This document shows positions 17,980-27,653 of a stretch of 64,000 bases of DNA, in pieces. The stretch is from contig NZ_AEJC01000627.1 of the NCBI RefSeq assembly GCF_000317595.1, positions 1-64,000 on the forward strand. Direction: 5' to 3'. A program made the position numbers and the translations under genes. Position 1 is the first letter of the stretch. Every line of letters starts with the position of its first letter. Source of the DNA: Streptomyces ipomoeae 91-03 (lineage in GTDB: Bacteria; Actinomycetota; Actinomycetes; Streptomycetales; Streptomycetaceae). Below the pieces are notes generated by a model. That model was not told where the DNA came from. It was given only the letters and a program-made list of their open reading frames with translations, and made no database searches.

Positions 17980-19487
17980 ACAGCACGTTGTCGGCGCTGG
18001 CGCACGTACAGGCGATGGAGTCGATGCAGGCGGTGCCCCTGACCGAGTTCCGGCACCGGCACCTGTCCGCCCGGCCGCTGGTGATCATCCCGCTGGCCAT
18101 GGCCGGCGAGGCCGGGGCTCCCCTGGCCGCGATGGTCGGCTCCGCTAAAAGGAACGGGACCCTGCTGATCGTGGCCCAGCCCCGCAACCGCGACCAGCGG
18201 TTCGCGTTCGCCGCCGACCTCGGCCGGATCGTGATGGACTACATCGACTCCTTCCGCCAGGACCGCCGCGGGGACGGCGAGCGTTCCCGGTACACCGACG
18301 CGCCACAGATCCTGGTGCCGAACCCCGGCGGCGTCAAAGCCCTGGCCGACCTGGGCCGCATGTGCCGCTTCCGCGCGACGTCCGGCCCCTACGCGGTGCC
18401 GGACGTCGTACCGGAGTTCGGCATGTGGCTGACGTTCCTGGTCGAGAGAGCCGAACAGGCCGGCACCTCCATGCTGCTGCCCGTCACCGCAATGCTCACC
18501 GAGCACTGGGCGACCGGCCAGAGCACGCTCGAGGACCAGAACCTCGCCTCCCTGATGGCCTGGATCGCTCCTCCGCCGGGCTTGACCGTCGAGCAGGCCA
18601 TGGCCGATGCGGAGAACCCGGACGTGTGCCCGCCGGCAGGCCCGTCGACCTCCCCCGAGTTCGACAACCGCGACCTGGCCCCGGCGATCAGACGTTTCGA
18701 TACGGCCAGCACACTCGGCGACTCCCAGGCCCTGGCCACCGCCGAGACCGAACTGCGGGAACTGATCGCTGGACAGATCCAGCCCACCTGGCGCATGGTG
18801 TGGGACGCCATATCGCGGCTGCGCTCCGTGCCCGAGGCACCGCGGACCGCCAAGCGCCTCGAGCGTGACTGTACGGCCTTCACCGACTACTCCGACTACC
18901 GGGACTCCGGCGGCCTTCCGCAGCGCACACGGGACACCGCCATCGGTGCGGCCAGGCGGCTGGAACGGCTGGAGCGTGCACTGGCCGAGTTCGAGTCCGA
19001 CATGGCGTTCGATGACCGTTTCGTGCTGGCCGACCGGCGCAGTGCCGGAGAAGCGTTCGCCGGGACGGTTGTGCAGGCCGAACCCGGCCGGGTGGTGACC
19101 ACGGACAAGAACAGGCGGGTGCCGCGGCCGCGTGTCACCGTCCGTACCGAGGATCCCGTACGGCTGGCCGCCGACACCAAGCTGATCAGCCCGTCCATGC
19201 CGGCCGGCCACAAAGCCGTGATCGTCTCCGTCCTGTCCGACGGCGACGCCACATGCATCACGGTGGAAGTCAACGGCGGCATGGGACGCGGCCGCGTCCC
19301 GAAGCAGGGCACCGTCCCCGAACCGGGCCAGTACATCGCTTACCTGCCCGACCCCGGGTGGCGCCCGGCACCGCAGTTCCCGGCCTCCGATGCCACCCCG
19401 TGGACGCACAGTGCCGACGACGAGAACGACACCGGCTCCGCCGTACCCGAGGACGCCGCCGCAGAGGAGTGGGGCAATGAGGACTGA
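17976..19487 (+). CDS. Unknown protein between Fe-S nuclease and helicase
   Basis: A 503-residue protein starting inside the nuclease stop codon (ATGA). It has no signal peptide or transmembrane helix. The N-terminal half is alpha/beta with a segment LVIIPLAMAGEAGAPLAAMV that could be a Rossmann-like or ATPase-like strand, but there is no Walker motif. The middle is helical and the C-terminal part is beta-rich (RVTVRTEDPV, ATCITVEVNGGMGRG). I do not recognise it. Its tight coupling on both sides suggests that it works in a complex with the nuclease and helicase. Confidence 0.7.
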   Translation: MNSTLSALAHVQAMESMQAVPLTEFRHRHLSARPLVIIPLAMAGEAGAPLAAMVGSAKRNGTLLIVAQPRNRDQRFAFAADLGRIVMDYIDSFRQDRRGDGERSRYTDAPQILVPNPGGVKALADLGRMCRFRATSGPYAVPDVVPEFGMWLTFLVERAEQAGTSMLLPVTAMLTEHWATGQSTLEDQNLASLMAWIAPPPGLTVEQAMADAENPDVCPPAGPSTSPEFDNRDLAPAIRRFDTASTLGDSQALATAETELRELIAGQIQPTWRMVWDAISRLRSVPEAPRTAKRLERDCTAFTDYSDYRDSGGLPQRTRDTAIGAARRLERLERALAEFESDMAFDDRFVLADRRSAGEAFAGTVVQAEPGRVVTTDKNRRVPRPRVTVRTEDPVRLAADTKLISPSMPAGHKAVIVSVLSDGDATCITVEVNGGMGRGRVPKQGTVPEPGQYIAYLPDPGWRPAPQFPASDATPWTHSADDENDTGSAVPEDAAAEEWGNED

Positions 19488-20838
19488 CACCAGCACGACG
19501 CCCGAACCGGCCGCGCCCGACCCGGCAATGGCCGCGGCCGCCGCGACCCGGGCGATCCTCGCGGACATGGCCGACGGGCGTCACCGGGCCGTCGTCGTCG
19601 ACTCCCCGCCGGGCGCCGGCAAGAGCACCCTGGTGGTCCGCGCCGCCCAGGAGCTCACCGAGGGCGGCGAACGCCCGATCATCGTCGCCCAGACCAACAA
19701 CCAGGTCGACGACCTGGTCGTGCGCCTGGCCCAGGAGCATCCCGGCATCGCCGTCGGACGGCTGAGCGCCAGCGACTACAACCCGCCGCCGGCCGTGGGC
19801 GCTCTCGCGAACATCACCATCGGCCGCACACTGGCCGACCTGGCCGGCTGCCGGATCATCGTCGCCACCGCCGCGAAGTGGGCCACGATCGGCGATGCCA
19901 CGTTCGGCTGGGCGATCCTGGACGAGGCCTATCAGATGCGTTCGGACATGCTGCTGCAGATCGTCGAGCGCTTCGAGCGGGGACTGTTCGTCGGCGACCC
20001 CGGCCAGCTGGACCCGTTCACGATCGTCGGCACCGAGCGCTGGATCGGGCTGCCGCACGACCCCACCCAGAACGGCGTCAGTGTGATGCTGGCGCACAAC
20101 CAGAACATCCCGGTGCACCGGCTGCCGGTGTCCTGGCGCCTGCCGTCCTCGGCCGCACCCACCATCGCCCGGGCGTTCTACCCGTTCTCCCACTTCACCG
20201 CCGGGACCGGTGATGGCACGCGTGGCCTGGAGTTCCGCACCGCCGCGCTCGCCCGTGCCGACCTGGACGAGACGCTCGCGCAGGCCTTCACCACCGGCTG
20301 GGCCCTGCACGAGCTGCCCCGCCGCCACGTCCCGCGCACCGACACCCAGACCCTCCAGACCGCCGCCGACCTCGCCGGCCGGCTCCTTGTCCGCGGAGCG
20401 GTCGCCACTTGCGAGCGCCACCCGGGGGGCCGCCTCCTGGGCGCCGGCGACATCGCCATCGGCGTCGCCCACCGCGACCAGGCCGACCTGGTCCGGGCCG
20501 CGCTCGCCCGGACCGGCAGCCCCGGCGCGCGGGGCGTGGCGGTGGACACCGCGAACCGGCTGCAGGGCCGCGAGTTCGAAGTCGTCATCGTCGTGCACCC
20601 GTTGTCCGGCCGCCGGGACGCCACGGCCTTCCACCTCGAGGCCGGGCGGCTGTGCGTGCTCGCCTCCCGCCACCGGCAGGCGTGCATCGTCGTCGCCCGC
20701 GAGGGCATCGCCGACCTCCTGGACAGCCACCCCTCGACCGACCCGGTCCATCTGTCCGTGCGCGCCAAGTTCCCGGACGGCTGGGAAGCCAACCAGATCA
20801 TGCTGGACAAGCTCGCCAAGCACCGCATCGCCGCATGA
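19477..20838 (+). CDS. Superfamily 1 DNA helicase / AAA ATPase
   Basis: A 453-residue helicase from the ATG at 19477, which overlaps the previous gene by 11 bases and has GAGGAG upstream. SF1 motifs appear in order: Walker A PPGAGKST (Lys49), motif Ia (IVAQTNNQVDDL), Walker B DEAY (Asp149-Glu150), motif III GDPGQLDPF, a SWRLP segment, motif V (TANRLQGREFEVVIV) and motif VI (ASRHRQACIVV). The order and spacing resemble the Upf1/Dna2-type SF1B group. With the upstream Cas4-like nuclease it looks like a split Dna2: nuclease and helicase as separate subunits. Confidence 0.8.
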   Translation: MRTDTSTTPEPAAPDPAMAAAAATRAILADMADGRHRAVVVDSPPGAGKSTLVVRAAQELTEGGERPIIVAQTNNQVDDLVVRLAQEHPGIAVGRLSASDYNPPPAVGALANITIGRTLADLAGCRIIVATAAKWATIGDATFGWAILDEAYQMRSDMLLQIVERFERGLFVGDPGQLDPFTIVGTERWIGLPHDPTQNGVSVMLAHNQNIPVHRLPVSWRLPSSAAPTIARAFYPFSHFTAGTGDGTRGLEFRTAALARADLDETLAQAFTTGWALHELPRRHVPRTDTQTLQTAADLAGRLLVRGAVATCERHPGGRLLGAGDIAIGVAHRDQADLVRAALARTGSPGARGVAVDTANRLQGREFEVVIVVHPLSGRRDATAFHLEAGRLCVLASRHRQACIVVAREGIADLLDSHPSTDPVHLSVRAKFPDGWEANQIMLDKLAKHRIAA

Positions 20839-20987
20839 CGCCTGCGCGGGTGCCTGTGCCCGGGGTGAAATTCCAGCAGGATTCGCAATTTTATTCGTTT
20901 TTCGGGTTTTGTCAGTGCCGGTTTCTACAGTGAATTCATCTGCTGGGCCCAGAGCGGGACAGATGTTGCATGCGATCGGGGGGTTGC
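20839..20987 (+). promoter_or_regulatory. AT-rich promoter region of the Wadjet operon
   Basis: The 149-base gap before jetA contains an AT-rich block (20877-20940) that stands out against its surroundings. A TTGTCA (20909-20914) and a TACAGT (20926-20931) are the best hexamers but are spaced too closely to be a confident pair. It is the obvious place for a separate jetABCD promoter. Confidence 0.35.
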
Positions 20988-22457
20988 GTGGATTTCGACG
21001 AGGTCACGGCGCTTGTCCGCCATCCGGCATGGGTGCTGCTGCGCGCGGACAACGCCGCCTTGGTGTTGTCCTTCTGCGGCACGGTGTTCGTCGACGAGAA
21101 CGCGCGCGGTGTGCCGGAGACCGTGCTGGAGTCCCGGCTTGACGACCGGCTCTACCTCCTCAACGAGGAAAAGCCCGGCTCGTTTCCCCGGTCCGCCGAC
21201 GCCTATCTGGCGGAATGGACGAAGAACGGCTGGCTGCGCAAGTACTACCCGCCTGGAGAGGACGAGGCGCATTTCGACGCGACTGCGGCCCTCGAGAAGG
21301 CCGTGGCCTGGGTGCGGGACCTGCCCGCACGTTCGTTCATCGGAACCGAGTCCCGCCTGAACACCATCGTCGCGCTCCTGCGGCAGATGGCGTTCGGAAC
21401 GGAAACCGATCCGCAGACACGCATCGACGAACTGCGCCGGGAGCGTGACGCGATCGACGCCCAGATCGCCCGGCTGCGCGCCGGTGAGGTCGACATGCTG
21501 TCCCCGCTCGCACTGCTGGACCGCTACCAGCAGGTGGAGAGCACCGCGGTCGAACTCCTGCGGGACTTCCGCGAAGTGGAGGCCAATCTTCGGGAACTGG
21601 ACGTACGTCTGCGCCACCAGGTCGCCACCGCCGAGGGCGGCAAGGGAGAGCAACTGGCCGCGTTCCTGCTGGACCGCGACGAGATCGCCCGGTCCGATCA
21701 GGGACAGAGCTTCCAGGCGTTCTTCGACTACCTCCTCTCCCCCCGCCGCCAGCAGGAACTACGGGAGCTGCTGCAACAGGTCAACCAGCTGCCACAGTTG
21801 GAAGGCAGGGCCAACCAGAGCCTGCTCAAGATCCCCTTCGCCTGGCTGGAGGCAGCCGAGAACACCCAGGACACGGTCCGGCAGCTGACCGAGCAGCTGC
21901 GCCGCTTCCTGGTCGACCGCAGCCGAGCAGAGGACCGCCGCGTCCTGGCACTGGTGCGCTCCATCCAGCGTCACGTCACCGCCCTGGAAGGCCGGGCCGA
22001 CCTGCCCGGCATGGCGCTGGACATCCCTCAGGCACATCTGACGCTGCCGATGGAGCGACGGCTGTACATGCCGGCCGAACGCATCGAGCTGGACACCGCC
22101 GCGGTGGAGGAATCCGACGACGCGGAGGTGGACATCTCCGAGCTTTTCTCCGGCGTCCACGTCGACACCGAGGCGCTGACCGGTCATGTCCTGGAGGCGG
22201 TCGCCGCAAGCCCGAGCGGCCAGGCGAACCTGGCCGCCATCGTCGACGACCACCCGCTGACCCTGGGGCTCGCGGAACTGCTCGCCTACTTCCAGGTGGA
22301 GCACCCCGGCCTGGACATGATCGTGGACCCGGACCGCACCGACCTCCTGGTCTACCCGCGCGTCCACGTGCCCGGGCACACGCAGGCGAGAGTGCCGCAC
22401 GTGACGTTCGTACGCGACGAAGGCGGCACCGCCGCCGGAAAGGCGGAGCAGGAGTGA
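20988..22457 (+). CDS. jetA: Wadjet protein JetA (DUF3375)
   Basis: A 489-residue DUF3375 protein. The GTG at 20988 follows a G-run and gives the usual start (DFDEVTALVRHPAWVLLRAD); an in-frame ATG at 20970 is the alternative. JetA is the MukF-like kleisin subunit of the Wadjet condensin-type complex. The N-terminal winged-helix region, a long helical middle and the C-terminal winged-helix part (TLGLAELLAYFQVEHPG) fit the family. It is first of four coupled genes (jetB start overlaps its stop by four bases). Wadjet complexes find and cut small circular DNA, so the system would guard against plasmids. Confidence 0.88.
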   Translation: MDFDEVTALVRHPAWVLLRADNAALVLSFCGTVFVDENARGVPETVLESRLDDRLYLLNEEKPGSFPRSADAYLAEWTKNGWLRKYYPPGEDEAHFDATAALEKAVAWVRDLPARSFIGTESRLNTIVALLRQMAFGTETDPQTRIDELRRERDAIDAQIARLRAGEVDMLSPLALLDRYQQVESTAVELLRDFREVEANLRELDVRLRHQVATAEGGKGEQLAAFLLDRDEIARSDQGQSFQAFFDYLLSPRRQQELRELLQQVNQLPQLEGRANQSLLKIPFAWLEAAENTQDTVRQLTEQLRRFLVDRSRAEDRRVLALVRSIQRHVTALEGRADLPGMALDIPQAHLTLPMERRLYMPAERIELDTAAVEESDDAEVDISELFSGVHVDTEALTGHVLEAVAASPSGQANLAAIVDDHPLTLGLAELLAYFQVEHPGLDMIVDPDRTDLLVYPRVHVPGHTQARVPHVTFVRDEGGTAAGKAEQE

Positions 22458-23044
22458 GCGACGCCCTGACCGTCCCCGTGGTCCACCTGCTGAAAGCGGG
22501 CGTGCTCTATCAGAGCGATGCCCCTGCCGTCTGGGAGCAGATCGTCAGCCAGCAGGCGGCGATCGGCGACTACCTCAGCGTGATCGGCCTCGACGTCGTC
22601 ATCGACCGCGCCGAGGGCTACGCCTACGTCCGACAGCAGGATCTCGATTCCCGTGACGACGGCGTCCCGGTGCCCCGGCTGGTCACCCGCCACCGGCTCT
22701 CGTTCCCCGTCAGCCTGATGCTCGTCCTGCTGCGCGGACGACTCGCGGACAGCGACGCCGACTCCGCCGACCCGCGCCTGGTACTCACCCGCGACAACCT
22801 GGTCGAGATGATCCGCGGCTTCCTCCCACCACGCAGCAATGAAGCCCAGCTCGTCGACCAGATCGACGCCCACATCAAGAAGCTCGTCGACCTCAAGGCA
22901 CTGCGCCAGACGAAACAGACCGGCGCCTACGAGGTCCGCCGCCACATCAAGGCCCTGGTCGACGCCCAGGCCCTCAACGACTTCAACGACCTCCTCGCCA
23001 CCTACCGCGACGCTGCCTCCACCACGGCCAAGGACGACACATGA
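22454..23044 (+). CDS. jetB: Wadjet protein JetB (DUF4194)
   Basis: A 196-residue DUF4194 protein, the MukE-like partner (kite subunit) of JetA. The GTG at 22454 lies inside the jetA stop. The sequence is mostly helical with a winged-helix pair (YEVRRHIKALVDAQAL). Its stop overlaps the ATG of jetC by four bases, as expected for subunits made in fixed ratio. Confidence 0.87.
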   Translation: MSDALTVPVVHLLKAGVLYQSDAPAVWEQIVSQQAAIGDYLSVIGLDVVIDRAEGYAYVRQQDLDSRDDGVPVPRLVTRHRLSFPVSLMLVLLRGRLADSDADSADPRLVLTRDNLVEMIRGFLPPRSNEAQLVDQIDAHIKKLVDLKALRQTKQTGAYEVRRHIKALVDAQALNDFNDLLATYRDAASTTAKDDT

Positions 23045-26000
23045 CCCTCACCACCGACCCGGCAGCGCTCATCCCACGGCAGGCAACGACCGCAGAGCCT
23101 GCCGGCACGTTCGACGTCGGCCCCGGTTACCGGCTCGCCCGCCTGGAGGTGCTCAACTGGGGCACCTTCCACCGCACCACCTGCACCTTCACCATCGACG
23201 GGCACTGCGCCCTGCTCACCGGAGGCGTGGGATCGGGCAAGTCCACCCTCGTGGACGCGCTCACCACGCTGCTTCTGCCCGCCCACAAGATCGCCTACAA
23301 CAAAGCGGCGGGCGCCGACGCCAAGGAGCGCGACCTGCGGTCCTACGTCCTCGGCCATCACAAGAACGAGCGCGTCGAGGCCTCCGACACCACACGCCCC
23401 GTGGGACTGCGCGACCACACGTCCTACAGCGTGATCCTGGGCGTCTTCACCAACTACGCCCTCGGCACCCACCTCACGCTCGCCCAGGTCTTCTACTGGA
23501 CATCCCCGACCAGCACCGGACAGCCCGAGCGGTTCTACCTCACCGCCGAGGCACCGCTGTCCATCGACACCGACTTCACCGGCTTCGGCACCGACATCAC
23601 CGACCTGCGCCGACAGCTGAAGCAGCGCGGGGCCACCATCCACGGCAGCACATACACCCAGTACGGCAAGGCACTGCTGAGAGGCCTGGGCATCCCCAGC
23701 CTGCAGGCCCTGGACCTGTTCCACCAGACGGTGTCGATGAAGGCCGTGGGCAGCCTGGACGAGTTCGTCCGCGAGCGGATGCTGGAGCCGTTCGATGCGA
23801 AGACGGCCGTCGACAAGATCGTCGCCCACTTCGACGCGCTCACCGCCAGCCACAACGAAGTCGTCCGGGCCCGTCGGATGATCGAGGACCTGACGCCGAT
23901 CGTGGTGGCATGCAACCGGTACGACACCGTCCAGGGGGAGATCACCGCCCTGGACAAGCGCCGCAGTGCCGTCCCCGCGTTCTTCGCCCAGCACCGCCAC
24001 CGGCTCCTCACGACACGTCACACCGCGCTTATGTCCGGTGCGGCGGAACTGGAGGAACTGCAGTCCACTCGCGAGCGGCAGCTAGAGCAGCTGCGTGGGA
24101 CGGCCGACGGCCTGCGGCGCCGTATCGACGGCGTCGGCGGGGAGAAGCTCATCTCCCTGACCGGCCGGATCGAAGAGCTCGGCCGCGAACGCGAACGGCG
24201 CCGCAAGCGCGCCACCGAGTACGGCACCTGGCTCGCGCAGGCCGGCATGGATCCCGTCACCGACGCCGCCTCCTTCCGCGAGCGCACCGACCAGATCTCC
24301 ACCGCCCGCTCCCGGGCCGAGGAACAAGAGCAGCAGGCCCGCGGGAAACTCGACGATCTCGCCATCGCGCGCCACAACAACACCATCTCGACCGACGCGC
24401 TGCGGCGCGAGATCACCAGCCTGCAGCAGCAGCGCTCCAGCATCCCCGCCCAGTTGCTGACCCTGCGTCGCGAACTCGCCACCGCCACGGGCGTCTCCGA
24501 CGAGGTCCTGCCGTTCGCCGGCGAGCTGATCCAGGTCCGCGACGACGAAGCCGAGTGGGCCGGTGCCGCCGAGCGCGTACTGCACGGGTTCGCCTTGTCC
24601 CTGCTGGTCCCACATGCCCACTACGACACCGTCTCGGCCTGGGTCAACGACCGTCACCTGGGCCTCAGGCTGGTCTACTACCAGGTCCCCGCCCACACAC
24701 CCATCACCACGCTGCCGGACGACCCCATCCTGCTGACCGGCAAACTCCGGCTCAAGTCCGACAGCTGGGCCCGCGACTGGCTCGCCGCGCGGCTGCGCTC
24801 GCGTGCCGACTACCTGTGCGCCGAAGACCTGGACGCGTTCGCCCGCGCCACCCGGCCCGCCGTCACCCGGCAGGGCCTTGTCAAGGGCGGCGGAGGCCGC
24901 CACGAGAAGAACGACACCCACCGCATCGACGACCGGCGCAACTGGGTGCTGGGTTGGAGCAACCAGGCCAAGCTCGACGCTCTCCTCGCCGAGGCCACCC
25001 GCCTCACCCGCGAAAGCGCCGACATCACTACGGCCGCCCGGGAACTCGAGAAGCAGCAGCGGGCCCGCGCCGGAACCAGTGCCGCCCTCACCCTGCTGGG
25101 CAGCGTCGGCACCTACGCGGAACTCGACTGGCGGAGCACCGTCGCGCACATCGAGCAGTTCGAGCAGCAGAAGAGCGCCCTGGAAGCAGAAGCCGGTCTG
25201 GACAAGCTCACCGCGCAGCTCCGGCGGACCGAGGACGAGATCGTACAGAGCAGCAAGACGTTCACCACGGGGCAGGAGGAGCTGGGCGGCCTGCGCCGCG
25301 ACGTCCAGCACATCGCCGACCTGCTGGGCAGGACCACCACGTTCCTCGCGAAGTGCGACCTCGACGGCATGGCGGAGCACGAGGAAGCCCTGCGGAAGTT
25401 CCTGCCCGCAGCCGACGGCGACGGCCTCCTGGAGATGCTGGACGACGCCGAGCGCCATGCCGAAGCACGTCTGCTGCGCAGCAGCGGCAGTCGCCACGAC
25501 GCCCTGCGCCACGCTGGCAGCCAGGCAGCGGGGCTGATGACCGCCTTCCGCGGCAGGTACCCGGTCCACACCGCCGAGCTGGACAACACCATCGAATCCG
25601 CCAGCAGCTACCGCGCGTTGCACAGCCGGCTCACCGACGAGGACCTGCCCCGGTTCGAGGAGCAGTTCCTCCTGTACCTGCGCACCAACGTCATCCGCGA
25701 CATCGCTTCCTTCCAGGCCCATCTCGGCGCTCAGGAGCAGCAGATCCGCGAGCGCATCGATGTGATCAACACCTCGCTGGCCGGCATCGACTACAACCCG
25801 GGCCGCTACATCCGGCTCAACGCCGCCCCCACGCCGAACAAGGAGGTCCGCGAGTTCCAGCACGACCTGCGGGCCTGCACCAGCGAAGCGCTCTCGAACG
25901 ACGCCGATGACGCGTACACCGAAGAGAAGTTCCTCCAGGTCAAGGCGCTCCTCGACCGCTTCAAGGGCCGTCCGGAGCACACCCGTCTCGACAAGGAGTG

Positions 26001-26478
26001 GACCGCCCGGGTCACCGACGTGCGGCGCTGGTTCGTCTTCTCCGCCAGCGAGCTCAACCGCGAGGACGACGCCGAGTACGAGGTCCACTCCGACTCCGGC
26101 GGCAAGTCCGGCGGCCAGAAGGAGAAACTCGCCTACACCATCCTCGCGGCTTCCCTCGCCTACCAGTTCCGCATCGACCCCACCGCCGCCAAACCCAAGA
26201 CCTTCCACTTCGTCACCATCGACGAAGCCTTCGGACGCGGTGACGACCCCTCCGCCCACTTCGCCCTCGACCTGTTCCAGCGCCTGGGCCTGCAACTCCT
26301 CGTCGTCACCCCGCTCCAGAAACTCCATGTCATCGAGCCCCACGTCACCCGCGTCGGCTACGTCGACCGCCCCGACAAGACCCGCTCCCGCCTGAACAAC
26401 CTCACCATCGAGGAGTTCCGCGCCCACAAGCAGGCAGCAGCCCAGCAGGCGAACCAGCCCCCGAAGGAGCAGTCGTGA
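23041..26478 (+). CDS. jetC: Wadjet SMC-like ATPase JetC
   Basis: A 1145-residue MukB/SbcC-like ATPase (COG4913 type). It has an N-terminal Walker A GGVGSGKSTL (Lys67), central coiled coils, a C-terminal signature (SGGKSGGQKEK, about residues 1019-1029) and Walker B (TIDEAFGR, near 1060). JetC forms the loop-extruding motor with JetA and JetB. The sequence looks intact from end to end, with all ATPase residues in place, so the system is probably functional. Its stop overlaps jetD by four bases. Confidence 0.9.
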   Translation: MTLTTDPAALIPRQATTAEPAGTFDVGPGYRLARLEVLNWGTFHRTTCTFTIDGHCALLTGGVGSGKSTLVDALTTLLLPAHKIAYNKAAGADAKERDLRSYVLGHHKNERVEASDTTRPVGLRDHTSYSVILGVFTNYALGTHLTLAQVFYWTSPTSTGQPERFYLTAEAPLSIDTDFTGFGTDITDLRRQLKQRGATIHGSTYTQYGKALLRGLGIPSLQALDLFHQTVSMKAVGSLDEFVRERMLEPFDAKTAVDKIVAHFDALTASHNEVVRARRMIEDLTPIVVACNRYDTVQGEITALDKRRSAVPAFFAQHRHRLLTTRHTALMSGAAELEELQSTRERQLEQLRGTADGLRRRIDGVGGEKLISLTGRIEELGRERERRRKRATEYGTWLAQAGMDPVTDAASFRERTDQISTARSRAEEQEQQARGKLDDLAIARHNNTISTDALRREITSLQQQRSSIPAQLLTLRRELATATGVSDEVLPFAGELIQVRDDEAEWAGAAERVLHGFALSLLVPHAHYDTVSAWVNDRHLGLRLVYYQVPAHTPITTLPDDPILLTGKLRLKSDSWARDWLAARLRSRADYLCAEDLDAFARATRPAVTRQGLVKGGGGRHEKNDTHRIDDRRNWVLGWSNQAKLDALLAEATRLTRESADITTAARELEKQQRARAGTSAALTLLGSVGTYAELDWRSTVAHIEQFEQQKSALEAEAGLDKLTAQLRRTEDEIVQSSKTFTTGQEELGGLRRDVQHIADLLGRTTTFLAKCDLDGMAEHEEALRKFLPAADGDGLLEMLDDAERHAEARLLRSSGSRHDALRHAGSQAAGLMTAFRGRYPVHTAELDNTIESASSYRALHSRLTDEDLPRFEEQFLLYLRTNVIRDIASFQAHLGAQEQQIRERIDVINTSLAGIDYNPGRYIRLNAAPTPNKEVREFQHDLRACTSEALSNDADDAYTEEKFLQVKALLDRFKGRPEHTRLDKEWTARVTDVRRWFVFSASELNREDDAEYEVHSDSGGKSGGQKEKLAYTILAASLAYQFRIDPTAAKPKTFHFVTIDEAFGRGDDPSAHFALDLFQRLGLQLLVVTPLQKLHVIEPHVTRVGYVDRPDKTRSRLNNLTIEEFRAHKQAAAQQANQPPKEQS

Positions 26479-27653
26479 CCCCGGCAGAATGGACCCGCCC
26501 CGAGCATGTGGTGGAAACCCTGCGCCGCAAGTGGACCAGCGGCCGCTACCTCACCGCCGCCGCGGGCGGTCACCCCTTCGAACCCATCGGAGTGCCGCTG
26601 AAGGGCCCGACCGCGGCCGATGCCCTGCAGCACTACGAGCAGGCACTCGCCTGGGCCCAGTGCTGGGCCCCCGACCGGAACCCCCATCTGCGCATCCAGA
26701 CCAAATCCATCGGAGGCCGCAACGGCACCCCGTCGAATACCGTTCCGGCCCGAGCCTGGGTCGACACCCGCGACCGCCTCTGGACGCTGCTCCGCGTCAC
26801 TACCCAGGTCGACCGCTTCCACACGCTGCACGAGCAGACCGCACGCCAGGACCCCGGCATCGCACGGTGGATGGCCGACCATCCCATGAAGGTCCTCGCC
26901 CACGCTGCAGACTGGCACCGGCTCGTGCGCACCACGTGCTGGATCCGCGACCACGACACCGAGGCGGTCTACCTGCGCGAGATCGACACCCCGGGCGTGG
27001 ACACCAAGTTCATCGAGACCAACAAAGGAATCCTCGCCGAACTCCTCGACTGTGTGCTCCCTGAAAGCCGCGTCAACACCAGCGCACCGAAGAGCGATCT
27101 CGTCGCCCGCTACGGCTTCCGCACCAAGCCCATCTACATCCGCCTGCGCTACCTCGGCACCTCTCCCCTGCCCTTCAGCGAACTCACCGTCCGCGCCGAG
27201 GAACTGGCCGACTGGTCCCTGGGGGTGCGCACCGTCTTCGTCCTCGAGAACGAGATCACCTACCTCTCCCTGCCGCCGGTCCCCGACGCCATCGCCATCC
27301 TCGGCTCCGGATACGCCGCCGCCCTGCTGCGTCATCTGCCCTGGCTCGACGATGTCGACCTCTGTTACTGGGGCGACATCGACACCCATGGCTTCGCCAT
27401 CCTCGACCAGGTCCGAGGACGCTTCCCGCACACCACGTCACTGCTCATGGACCGCGCCACCCTCCTCGCCCACGAGTCCCACTGGGGCCAGGAGAAGACA
27501 CAGGCACGCGGCGGCCTGACACACCTCACCCCCGAGGAGGCCCACCTCGACCGGGACCTGCGGACCGGCGTCTACCGGCCGCACCTGCGCCTGGAGCAGG
27601 AGCGCATCGCCATCACCGCCGTGCGAGAGGCTCTGACGCGGCACCAGGGATGA
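26475..27653 (+). CDS. jetD: Wadjet nuclease JetD (DUF3322/DUF2220, Toprim)
   Basis: A 392-residue protein with an N-terminal DUF3322 region and a C-terminal DUF2220 Toprim-like domain. The Toprim acidic residues are visible: Glu258 in FVLENEITYL and Asp301-x-Asp303 in YWGDIDTHGF. JetD is the topoisomerase VI A-like nuclease that cuts the plasmid after JetABC has extruded it. The order jetABCD without interruption, and without the extra genes of other types, matches type I Wadjet. Confidence 0.9.
   Translation: MTPAEWTRPEHVVETLRRKWTSGRYLTAAAGGHPFEPIGVPLKGPTAADALQHYEQALAWAQCWAPDRNPHLRIQTKSIGGRNGTPSNTVPARAWVDTRDRLWTLLRVTTQVDRFHTLHEQTARQDPGIARWMADHPMKVLAHAADWHRLVRTTCWIRDHDTEAVYLREIDTPGVDTKFIETNKGILAELLDCVLPESRVNTSAPKSDLVARYGFRTKPIYIRLRYLGTSPLPFSELTVRAEELADWSLGVRTVFVLENEITYLSLPPVPDAIAILGSGYAAALLRHLPWLDDVDLCYWGDIDTHGFAILDQVRGRFPHTTSLLMDRATLLAHESHWGQEKTQARGGLTHLTPEEAHLDRDLRTGVYRPHLRLEQERIAITAVREALTRHQG

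Noticed and set aside
24082-26427. 781-residue minus-strand open frame opposite jetC
   Set aside because: Shadow of jetC. The jetC frame has Walker A, signature and Walker B motifs, and the antisense product is compositionally biased.
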